From an uncultured Lachnospiraceae bacterium (GTDB lineage Bacteria > Bacillota > Clostridia > Lachnospirales > Lachnospiraceae), in NCBI GenBank assembly GCA_944383545.1, contig CALWPY010000008.1, positions 1 to 64,000 on the forward strand: DNA of 64,000 bases. Direction: 5' to 3'. The position numbers were made by a program, and so were the translations under genes. The first letter of the stretch is position 1. Every line of letters begins with the position of its first letter. This document shows, one piece after another, positions 48,920-56,868 of the stretch. The notes below the pieces were generated by a model. It ran no database searches, was not told where the DNA came from, and worked only from the letters and a program-made list of their open reading frames with translations.

Positions 48920-51900
48920 TTATCTTGCATTCTTACGTTTAGTAATTACTACAATGGAAGCTGCTATGCTGATTAATAAAAGCGTGGCATATAATATAAG
49001 CTCAGCTTCATCATTTGTTTTTGCAGCACTGTCATTTGTACCATTTACATTATCCGTTTCAGCAGATGGTGTCTGAACATCAGCTTCAGGTGTATCTCCG
49101 GAGCCTCCCTGATTATCTGTTGAAGGTGTTGTAGTTGTACCTTCTTCGTCTGACGGAGCAGAAGTTGTACCTTCCTCGTCTGTTGTCGGCTGTGAGGTCG
49201 TACCTTCCTCATCCGGCGGATTAGTCGTATCATCTTCCGTATTATCCTCTACAGGAATGGTTTCTGAAGTAAGATACATTCCACAGTCAGCACAGTTTAC
49301 GTCTCTTGTTCCGTCACCATTATCAACATATTCAGTAGTTTCATGTCTGTGGAGATATGCGGCATCCACGCTTCCCCAGCCTCCGTCCTGAATACCTAAT
49401 TCAACCTGATATGTAATCTCTGTATCTTCTTCAAGTAAGAATGTGACGGAAGGTGAAAGATACTGCGACGGGCTGTTTGTCCATCCCGCAAGTACAGTCT
49501 CATCTCCGGAGAAGAGAACTTCTCCATCCACATTCAGTATCTTCAGGGTAACCGTATCTCCTGCATATCCCATGGCAAGAGTTTCAAAAGTATACCATCC
49601 TGCTTTAAGACTTATGGTATCAGTATAAGTTACGGTACCTGTCAATGCCGAAGCATTGTACCAATGAAGGGTACCGCTTCCTTCCAGGACATCCTCAACG
49701 GAAGGAATCCTTATTCCGCTTCCGCTTATATCATAACTGTCAGCCGTTTCAAAACCTGCCGCATTGCTGTCCGTAATAAGATTTGCTTCCTTTACGGTAA
49801 GTGTATATGTAACATCAGCTTCTGTCATTCCTGAATAAGTACCTGAATTAATTTCTTTTGAGAAAGAAACCTTACCGTTTACAACATAAGTTCCCGGTTT
49901 TGATGTATCAATTTTATCTACATCTTCTGAATCCCAGTTTACATCTTCATCTACTGCACCGGTGTTATACGTTACCGTGACCTTATCAGGAAGGGTATAA
50001 GTTCCGTTTACCCAGATTTCATCTGAATAGCTTTGAATTGAATCTACGGAAACATTATTTGAAACAGCACCCGTTTTTACATAATTCCATACATTTATGC
50101 TTTCTACAGGTGAGCCGTCAGAATAAAACATAGCCTGATTATCCACGGCAGAGCCGCCATACCACACACCTGCATCATCAGGGTCATATTCAGAGGCATA
50201 ACTTGAAGCCCAACCCGAGCCGTATTCTTCCCACAGCTCTTTATTTGCCTCAACCTGTGCTTCATATTCAGCTCCTGTAAGTCCTGTGGTATCACCTACG
50301 GTAATCCATGCAGATTCCCAATAAAATACGCCAAGTCCTCCGGCCTCATTTACTGCAGCCATAAGGTCTCTTAAGAAATCAGCCTGTCCCTGCGGAGTAA
50401 AGGCATAATCCTTTTCCGTATCCGTTGATTCATTATTTCCTGCTCTTACGGTATTATCATGTCCGTCGGAATCCTCCAGGGTATATGCGTAGCTCGTCTC
50501 TGCTACCATTACATCCTTTCCATAGGTTTCCCTTACGGTCTGGAACTGACTTTTCAGATTTGCCAGAGTTCCGTGCCAGTAAGGATAATATGATGTGGCA
50601 AGAATGTCATAATCAACTCCGTTTGTCTGAAGTCTTGCTGCCCAATTTACAAGCTGATTCGTTCTCTCAGGATTTGTAAGATGAATTACTATTTTAATAT
50701 TACTGTCAATATCCCTTATTTCCTCTGAGGCAGCCTTAAAAAGTGTACACATATCAGCATAGTTTGTACCGGACTCGCCAACAAAGCTGTTTGTTGTTTC
50801 ATTTCCTACCTGTACCATGTCAACATCTACACCGGTATCTATAATTTTACCAAGAGCATCTCTGGTAAATTCCTTGATTGCATTTGCTTTTTCTGTGAGA
50901 GAATAGTCTGCCCATTCCTTAGGGGCCTGCTGTTTTCCCGGGTCTGCCCAAAAGTCAGAATAATGGAAATCTACCAACAGCTTTAAATCCGCCTCAGCAC
51001 ACCACTTTGCAATCTGAACAGCCTTATCCACATCATTATTTCCGCCTCCGTAACCATTTCTGTCTGCATCATAAGGGTCATTCCAAACTCTCACTCGTAT
51101 ATGTGTAACTCCGCAGCTTTTAAGAAAATTAAAGAATCCCTGGTCATCTAAGGCATTTCCGTCAAAATCATAATAAACAACTCCGCTTTGTCTTTCTGAT
51201 ATGTAAGAAGAGATATCCATTCCCATTATGTAATCATCCGGCAGATTCGGAATTTTTTCTACATTTATATCTCCCTCAACTGTCGTATCGTCTTCAGGTT
51301 CTTCAGGCTGATAAGAAAGCAGAACAATGTTATCAAATTTTCCCCAATATCCTTCTGCCACACTTCCTGATATGGTAACTGTAACATTTCCTGTTTCCGC
51401 CAATGTAAAGACATCACTTTCATTTTTCTGCCAGTTATCCCAACCGGTTGTTGCCGTAATATTTGAGGTTTTTCCGGAAACACTGAGAGTAAGTCCTGAA
51501 TCGGCTACAGCTCCCTCTGTTTCATAAGAAAGCTTATATGTACCGGCAGGAAGACCTGAAATTGTCTGTGTAATTGTAAGTGGTGCCGTTTGAGTGGTAC
51601 TGTCATTATAATAATTAATAGCATATGTCTGATTTACACTTGAATATTCATCCTTACTAACTTCAATTCCATAACCAGTGCTGCTGTCACCCGACATCTG
51701 CGTATCCCAGCCAGTTAAATCACCGGTTTCAAAAGTACCATTTGTTATGTAAGACGTCTCAACCCATGCATAACCTTCAATCTCCTGGAATGTATCATCC
51801 GGCGTATCCTGTACGGTCTCTATTGAAATAGAGTCAATATATCCATATCCGTCGGCACTGCATTCTACATAAAATCCAACACTTGCTCCCTGTATATCCT

Positions 51901-52390
51901 CATCCACAGTGAATTCTGCTGACATATCATCCCACGTATTATAAGCGGTAAGTGTTTTTCCTTCTGATTGCGCATCACCAATCATAAGATATACTGTAGC
52001 ATCTTCACCCATGGCATCCGCACTTAACTTATATGTACCTGCAGGAATGTCCACACTCTGTGTCAGTGTAAAATTGCCCATATCCTGCATCCAGAAATGA
52101 AATCCTGTTTCTCCCTGGTTATCCGTTGTTGTCATCCATGCATCGTCTGCATATGTAAAATATTCAAACAGGGTATTATCCCATGTATTGGGAGTAATCG
52201 TCCATATCCCATCATTCCACAGATCTCCTGTAAAATCACTATCCTGTAATGTTACATTTTCTGCTGCATTTACATCTGCCTGCATATTAAACAAAGGCAC
52301 ATCTCCAACCAGTCCCAATACCATTGCCATAACAGTAAACGCACATGCAAATCTTTGCCACAGCTTTCTTTTTTTCATTTTTTCTACCAT
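48920..52390 (-). CDS. Modular cell-surface endo-beta-1,4-galactanase (GH53)
   Basis: A secreted enzyme of about 1,155 residues that cuts beta-1,4-galactan, a pectin side chain. Order: signal peptide (to about 40), two beta-sandwich modules of the carbohydrate-binding type (about 45-200 and 210-365), a GH53 catalytic domain (about 385-770) with acid/base Glu in VQVGNETTN and nucleophile Glu in VMVAETSYAY, a bacterial Ig-like domain, a third carbohydrate-binding-like module, a Thr/Glu/Pro linker with four EEGTT copies, then AAKTNDE, a hydrophobic helix and KRKNAR. That tail resembles a sortase signal but lacks LPXTG. ATG 52378 is an alternative start, since 52390 touches its GGGAG site. Confidence 0.92.
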   Translation of the reverse strand: MVEKMKKRKLWQRFACAFTVMAMVLGLVGDVPLFNMQADVNAAENVTLQDSDFTGDLWNDGIWTITPNTWDNTLFEYFTYADDAWMTTTDNQGETGFHFWMQDMGNFTLTQSVDIPAGTYKLSADAMGEDATVYLMIGDAQSEGKTLTAYNTWDDMSAEFTVDEDIQGASVGFYVECSADGYGYIDSISIETVQDTPDDTFQEIEGYAWVETSYITNGTFETGDLTGWDTQMSGDSSTGYGIEVSKDEYSSVNQTYAINYYNDSTTQTAPLTITQTISGLPAGTYKLSYETEGAVADSGLTLSVSGKTSNITATTGWDNWQKNESDVFTLAETGNVTVTISGSVAEGYWGKFDNIVLLSYQPEEPEDDTTVEGDINVEKIPNLPDDYIMGMDISSYISERQSGVVYYDFDGNALDDQGFFNFLKSCGVTHIRVRVWNDPYDADRNGYGGGNNDVDKAVQIAKWCAEADLKLLVDFHYSDFWADPGKQQAPKEWADYSLTEKANAIKEFTRDALGKIIDTGVDVDMVQVGNETTNSFVGESGTNYADMCTLFKAASEEIRDIDSNIKIVIHLTNPERTNQLVNWAARLQTNGVDYDILATSYYPYWHGTLANLKSQFQTVRETYGKDVMVAETSYAYTLEDSDGHDNTVRAGNNESTDTEKDYAFTPQGQADFLRDLMAAVNEAGGLGVFYWESAWITVGDTTGLTGAEYEAQVEANKELWEEYGSGWASSYASEYDPDDAGVWYGGSAVDNQAMFYSDGSPVESINVWNYVKTGAVSNNVSVDSIQSYSDEIWVNGTYTLPDKVTVTYNTGAVDEDVNWDSEDVDKIDTSKPGTYVVNGKVSFSKEINSGTYSGMTEADVTYTLTVKEANLITDSNAAGFETADSYDISGSGIRIPSVEDVLEGSGTLHWYNASALTGTVTYTDTISLKAGWYTFETLAMGYAGDTVTLKILNVDGEVLFSGDETVLAGWTNSPSQYLSPSVTFLLEEDTEITYQVELGIQDGGWGSVDAAYLHRHETTEYVDNGDGTRDVNCADCGMYLTSETIPVEDNTEDDTTNPPDEEGTTSQPTTDEEGTTSAPSDEEGTTTTPSTDNQGGSGDTPEADVQTPSAETDNVNGTNDSAAKTNDEAELILYATLLLISIAASIVVITKRKNAR

Positions 52391-52418
52391 CTCCCTTTAA
52401 TATTTTTTGACTTTCTAT

Positions 52419-52450
52419 CATGTTCCGCAACATGCGCAATCGTTTGCGCA
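52419..52450 (-). promoter_or_regulatory. LacI-type operator and overlapping palindrome upstream of the galactanase
   Basis: TGCGCAA-TCGT-TTGCGCA (52433-52450) is a palindrome with a central CG, as in LacI/GalR operators. CATGTT-CCGC-AACATG (52419-52434) abuts it. Both lie in the leader, 30-60 bases before the start codon, where a bound repressor would block transcription. Confidence 0.6.
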
Positions 52451-52546
52451 TTCAAGTAAAATATAAACCTCTGATGTAGAAACAGTTTTTATGCTCTTTC
52501 ACCGGAGGAAATATTCCACTGCATTTAATGATATCTATATAGACAT

Positions 52547-52576
52547 ATAATAACCTATTTACCCGTATTATGGCAA
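52547..52576 (-). promoter_or_regulatory. Candidate promoter of the galactanase
   Basis: Minus-strand TTGCCA (52576-52571), 18-base spacer, TATTAT (52552-52547). Confidence 0.45.
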
Positions 52577-52610
52577 AGACTTTTTGCTAATATATGTCAA
52601 ACCGTGATTA

Positions 52611-52645
52611 TGCACAATGTCTTTTTTTATTTTTTGTACAATGTC
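52611..52645 (-). promoter_or_regulatory. Direct repeat upstream of the galactanase promoter
   Basis: TGCACAATGTC (52611-52621) and TGTACAATGTC (52635-52645), same orientation, 24 bases apart, upstream of the candidate promoter. Direct repeats at this place are typical of AraC-family activators, and one is encoded just downstream. Confidence 0.45.
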
Positions 52646-52656
52646 ACGAAATCAAC

Positions 52657-53400
52657 TCACTGAAACTTTTGTTTCAGAATTTTATGTAACTCTTTAATGT
52701 TCATTTCTTCCAGTATATATGTAGGTTTTGTCAAACAGTTTTTCTTATCCGGGCTGTAATCAGGGGATATATTGGAATGTATATAACAGGTATCAATCCC
52801 TGCCATATTTCCTCCGTAAATATCAGTCATCAGGTCATTTCCTATCATGATACTTTCAGCAGCATGCAGGTTGTACTTATTAAGGAGCAGTTCAAAGAAA
52901 CGCCTGTCCGGTTTCTTTACCCCGTAATCTGATGATATCATAATTCCGTCAAAATACTTTATGACATCCAGCATATTAAGCTCATATTCGGTAAATATAC
53001 GCTGTGCATTTGATAAAAGATAGATTTTCCTGCCACTGTTTTTAAGTTCTTCAAGAATTTCTTTTACACCGTCATATAAACATATGTATTCTGTTGTGAG
53101 AATGCGGAAAAACTGCCCTGTATGAAGCACGAGTGTTTCGTCTGCGTCTATGTCCTTTATGTCATATAATTTATGAAAGACTTTTTCTATCTGTATTTCA
53201 GGATAAGCTTCATAACCATATCCTGCCGTCTCTTTCTTTTTAACCAGTTCTTCATATGATTTTTTAAGCTCCTCAGGAGAATATAATGCACCATGATAGC
53301 TATAGAAAAGGCTGAGCTTTTCCCATACTTTTATATCTTCTTCATCTGTATTAATATCTGCCAGTGTTCCATATAAATCAAATATATAGTTTTTATACAT
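52657..53400 (-). CDS. HAD-superfamily hydrolase (IA subfamily)
   Basis: A 247-residue haloacid-dehalogenase-fold protein. Motif I reads FDLYGTLAD, motif II LLSNAQ, motif III the Lys in GVKKPDRRFF and motif IV MIGNDLMTDIYGG. Motif I has Tyr in place of the second Asp of phosphatases (DxDGT), as in 2-haloacid dehalogenases, so phosphatase activity is less certain. The stop codon is within a CTGAAAC/GTTTCAG hairpin (52660-52677) that may end transcription. ATG 53400 has CAGGAG upstream; it follows the beta-helix gene by 35 bases. Confidence 0.88.
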   Translation of the reverse strand: MYKNYIFDLYGTLADINTDEEDIKVWEKLSLFYSYHGALYSPEELKKSYEELVKKKETAGYGYEAYPEIQIEKVFHKLYDIKDIDADETLVLHTGQFFRILTTEYICLYDGVKEILEELKNSGRKIYLLSNAQRIFTEYELNMLDVIKYFDGIMISSDYGVKKPDRRFFELLLNKYNLHAAESIMIGNDLMTDIYGGNMAGIDTCYIHSNISPDYSPDKKNCLTKPTYILEEMNIKELHKILKQKFQ

Positions 53401-53435
53401 ACCTGTCTCCTGCCATATACATTATATTTTCATAC

Positions 53436-54116
53436 TTATACATCATTTTTTGGAACAATAACATTTCCGCTCTTTACAATGCTTCCCTGCGGTACAAAGC
53501 CTCTTATCATGGAAAGCGGGTAAATATTTGTATTCTTTCCTATTACAGAGCCCGGGTTAAGCACGCTGTTACAGCCCACTTCCACAAAGTCTCCAAGCAT
53601 TGCTCCGAATTTTTTAAGTCCTGTTTCAATTCTTATACCGGAATTTTCCCCATAGCCTTTTACCACAACAAGAGTCTTGTCAGACTTTACGTTTGAGGTT
53701 ATGGAGCCTGCTCCCATATGAGATTTATAACCGAGTACGGAGTCACCCACATAGTTATAGTGAGGTACCTGCACATTGTCAAAAAGAATTACGTTTTTAA
53801 GCTCTGTAGAGTTTCCTACCACACAGTTTGCACCAACAAGAGCATTGCCTCTTATAAATGCACACTGTCTCACCTCGGTTTCAGGACCTATTATGGCAGG
53901 TCCGTTTATATATGCACTTTCAAATATCTTTGCAGTTTTATGAATCCATACGTTTTCATAAACCTCATGATAATCGTCTCCAAGAGTTTTTCCAATCTCT
54001 TTTATATAATTTCCTATTTCAGGAAGCACCTCCCAAGGATAAACCGCCTTTTCCATAAGGGGCTTTGCCAGGGTGTGCTTTAAATCATAATTTGCTTTGA
54101 TTTTAAGTCTTTCCAT
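53436..54116 (-). CDS. Left-handed beta-helix (hexapeptide repeat) protein, GlmU C-domain-like
   Basis: A 226-residue protein with hexapeptide repeats (HKTAKIFESAYINGPAIIG, CVVGNSTELKNVILFDN, VGDSVLGYKSHMGAGSI, GCNSVLNPGSVIGKNTNIYP). Relatives are often labelled UDP-N-acetylglucosamine pyrophosphorylase, but there is no nucleotidyltransferase domain; only the acyltransferase/trimeric helix part is present. It may transfer an acyl group to a nucleotide sugar, or only bind sugar nucleotides. Grouped with the HAD gene, whose product may act on the same metabolite. Confidence 0.8.
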   Translation of the reverse strand: MERLKIKANYDLKHTLAKPLMEKAVYPWEVLPEIGNYIKEIGKTLGDDYHEVYENVWIHKTAKIFESAYINGPAIIGPETEVRQCAFIRGNALVGANCVVGNSTELKNVILFDNVQVPHYNYVGDSVLGYKSHMGAGSITSNVKSDKTLVVVKGYGENSGIRIETGLKKFGAMLGDFVEVGCNSVLNPGSVIGKNTNIYPLSMIRGFVPQGSIVKSGNVIVPKNDV

Positions 54117-54155
54117 ATTTTCTCCTGTCTCTTGTCTGTATTTTTTTAACCATTA

Positions 54156-56234
54156 TTACCTGCTTACTGCAACCTGCTTCACATTTTTCTCACTCTGCCC
54201 TTTATCTACATTTTTCACGTTCCCGCTGTCAGCTTTTTTATGAGCAGATTTCTTTTCTGTGTAATAAGGTGCAGTTTTATCAAACACATATCTCATCTGG
54301 TTTTGATTATTTATACCCTTAACAAAATTGGTGTATTTTATCACATAGTCATTCATTTTCGCAGAATATTCTTCTGAAGAAATACTTCCGTCCGCAACAC
54401 CCGCCAGTCCTTTTTCCCAGCTTGCCGTAAGGTCCGCCCTTAAAAGTCCGTTTATGGAATAGAGCACTACGTCATATATGACTTCACCCAGTCTTGTAGG
54501 GGTAACAATCTGCGTCTTGTTATTTAATGCTATATATTTATTGTTCACAAGTTTTGTAATGATACTGTCACGCGTTGCACTGGTACCTATTCCGCTTCCC
54601 TTTATCTGTGCACGTAAATCTTCATCTTCAATAAACTGACCTGCATTTTCCATAGCAAGAATGAGAGTACCTGATGTATATCTTTTGGGCGGAGTAGTCT
54701 CTCCCTCTTTTATTGAGAATCCGTTGCAGGATAAGACAGAGCCTTTTCTCAAGCCTTTCAGATATTCAAGAAGCGCATCACTCACCTTGTCTTCTCCGTC
54801 CTGCGATTTTACGGTGCCTGCAATTTCAAGATAACCCTTTTTAACAAGCTTCCTAAAGTTTGCAAAAAAGAATTCATCATCACGCTTAAGCGTAAGTCCT
54901 ATCTTCATATATTCCGCAGGCGGATAGAATATGCTCAAAAATCTTCTCGCTATAATATCATATACATTTCTTTTCAGGTCATTCAGCGAAGAAAGAGCAT
55001 TTAATCCCTGTCCTGTAGGAATTATTGCATAATGGTCCGTAATCAGCTTGTCATTTACATATTTTGTCTTTGCTATATTTTTATAACTGCCCTGTGAAAT
55101 GATATTATCGGCAAAACCCGAGAGCGGTGTATACTTTTTAAGTCCGCTGATGTTTTTATATATTTCCTTTGAAACAGCAGTTGAAAGCACTCTTGCATCA
55201 GTTCTCGGATATGTTACCAGCTTTTTTTCATAGAGCTCCTGTACTATAGAAAGTGTATCAGACGGGCTTATCTTGAACATTCTTGAGCAGTCGTTCTGAA
55301 GCTCGGCAAGGTTATACAGCATGGGTGGTGCTTTTTTCTCGGTCTTTTTTTCATTTTTTTCCACCATCATGGTTACGGGCAGCTCAGGCTGAGCCAGCTC
55401 ACTTATGAGATTTTCCGCATCCTGCCTTTTCTTAAATCCGTTTTCCTTGTAAAGAAGCGGACTCTGGAAATACCTGCTTCCCTCCTGTGCCTTCCACTCG
55501 GCTTCAAATGGTTTTTCCATGACATCTGCATCTATCTCTGCAATAATTCTGTAAAACGGAGTAGGTACAAATTCTCTTATTTCACGCTCACGCTTTACTA
55601 TCATGCCCAGTACACAGGTCATTACCCTGCCCACTGCTATTACACAGCGGTCAAGCCCCAGATACTGCTTTACCGCATAGCTGTATTTAAGCGTAAGGGC
55701 ACGTGAAAAATTGATTCCCATAAGGTAATCTTCCTTTGCCCTGAGGTATGCGGAATTACTGAGATTGTCATACTCAGAAAGAGGTTTTGCCTCTTTTATT
55801 CCTCTCAAAATCTCCTCTTCTGTCTGGGAATCAATCCATACTCTTCTTTTTTCCTTTGTATCTCCCACTTCAGCCATCCGGTCTACAAGGCGGTAAATAT
55901 ATTCACCCTCACGTCCTGAGTCCGTGCACACATATATACATCCTATGTCATCTCTTTTAAGCAGTTTTTTTACTATGTTAAACTGCTTGGAGGCCGCAGG
56001 AATAATCTCATATTTATAATCAGCAGGTACAAAAGGAATGGTCTCCATAGACCACTTTTTATATTTTTCATCATAAGCATCGGGATAACTCATTGTAACA
56101 AGGTGTCCCACACACCATGTCACAACGGAATCTCCCTGCTCTATATATCCGTTTGCAGCGGTTGCTTTAATTCCCAAAGCATTTGCAAATTCTCTTGCCA
56201 CGCTCGGTTTTTCGGCTATATATAAATTCTTCAA
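54156..56234 (-). CDS. topB: DNA topoisomerase III
   Basis: A 692-residue type IA topoisomerase that passes single strands and resolves linked DNA. The TOPRIM domain shows IAEKPSVAREFA and CTDSGREGEYIYR; the catalytic tyrosine is in KLVTYPRTDARVLS, and the strand-gate domains follow. The C-terminus is a basic, Lys-rich tail without zinc fingers. The start is TTG 56234, as no other start lies near and the family N-terminus (KNLYIAEKPS) begins there; the ribosome site is weak (GGGAAA). It follows the nitroreductase by 20 bases. Confidence 0.95.
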   Translation of the reverse strand: MKNLYIAEKPSVAREFANALGIKATAANGYIEQGDSVVTWCVGHLVTMSYPDAYDEKYKKWSMETIPFVPADYKYEIIPAASKQFNIVKKLLKRDDIGCIYVCTDSGREGEYIYRLVDRMAEVGDTKEKRRVWIDSQTEEEILRGIKEAKPLSEYDNLSNSAYLRAKEDYLMGINFSRALTLKYSYAVKQYLGLDRCVIAVGRVMTCVLGMIVKREREIREFVPTPFYRIIAEIDADVMEKPFEAEWKAQEGSRYFQSPLLYKENGFKKRQDAENLISELAQPELPVTMMVEKNEKKTEKKAPPMLYNLAELQNDCSRMFKISPSDTLSIVQELYEKKLVTYPRTDARVLSTAVSKEIYKNISGLKKYTPLSGFADNIISQGSYKNIAKTKYVNDKLITDHYAIIPTGQGLNALSSLNDLKRNVYDIIARRFLSIFYPPAEYMKIGLTLKRDDEFFFANFRKLVKKGYLEIAGTVKSQDGEDKVSDALLEYLKGLRKGSVLSCNGFSIKEGETTPPKRYTSGTLILAMENAGQFIEDEDLRAQIKGSGIGTSATRDSIITKLVNNKYIALNNKTQIVTPTRLGEVIYDVVLYSINGLLRADLTASWEKGLAGVADGSISSEEYSAKMNDYVIKYTNFVKGINNQNQMRYVFDKTAPYYTEKKSAHKKADSGNVKNVDKGQSEKNVKQVAVSR

Positions 56235-56254
56235 AACATTTTCCCGTACCGGAC

Positions 56255-56797
56255 TTATCTGTAAGATAAAATGTCCGCTACTTCCTTTCTAGGTGTTGCA
56301 TCAGGATTAAACTTCGGAATTCCTATAGGAATAACTGCTGATACGCTCTGTCCCTCAGGAAGTCCTATCACTTCCTTAATCTTATCTTCATCAAATACTC
56401 CCATAATGCATGAGCCTACTCCTGCATTATGCGCTGCGAGGCAAAAGGTCTGTGCCGCTATTCCTGCATCAAACATCTCCCAGCCTGTTCCCTTTGATGT
56501 AGAAAAAGAGCCGTCTTTTTCATATCCGCATCTTTTTGTAACGGTAGCAAGAATGATTACAGTCTGTGCCTGAAGCAGGGTTTTTGTGTTATACTCAAAG
56601 TTAAGAACACATTCCTCGGCAATTTTTTTAATCATATCCTTGTCCTCTACTGCTATATAGCGGACTGTCTGTGAATTTTTCCATGAAGGAGACCATCTTG
56701 CCGCTTCAATAATTTCCTCCAGTTTCTCATGTGATACAGGCTCTTCAGTATAACGCCTTACACTTCTTCTTGTCTTTATGCATTCTATTACATCCAT
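56255..56797 (-). CDS. Nitroreductase-family flavoprotein
   Basis: A 180-residue FMN-dependent oxidoreductase. It begins with MDVIECIKTRRSVRRYTEEP, the phosphate-binding RRSVR motif, and includes EAARWSPSWKNSQ and GVGSCIMGVFDEDKIKEV, as in small clostridial nitroreductases. The physiological substrate is not known. ATG 56797 follows AAGGAG. The 71-base gap upstream to the vWA gene holds only a weak ATGGTA/TACCAT hairpin. Confidence 0.92.
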   Translation of the reverse strand: MDVIECIKTRRSVRRYTEEPVSHEKLEEIIEAARWSPSWKNSQTVRYIAVEDKDMIKKIAEECVLNFEYNTKTLLQAQTVIILATVTKRCGYEKDGSFSTSKGTGWEMFDAGIAAQTFCLAAHNAGVGSCIMGVFDEDKIKEVIGLPEGQSVSAVIPIGIPKFNPDATPRKEVADILSYR

Positions 56798-56868
56798 TTT
56801 TTAATCTCCTTCCGTGTCTTTTTATTTATGGTATTAATTTTACCATTATTTTAAAACTATGGCAATTA

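Noticed and set aside
54156-56234. Topoisomerase III as a sign of an integrative conjugative element
   Set aside because: No relaxase, type IV secretion gene, integrase or attachment repeats nearby; neighbours are ordinary chromosomal genes.
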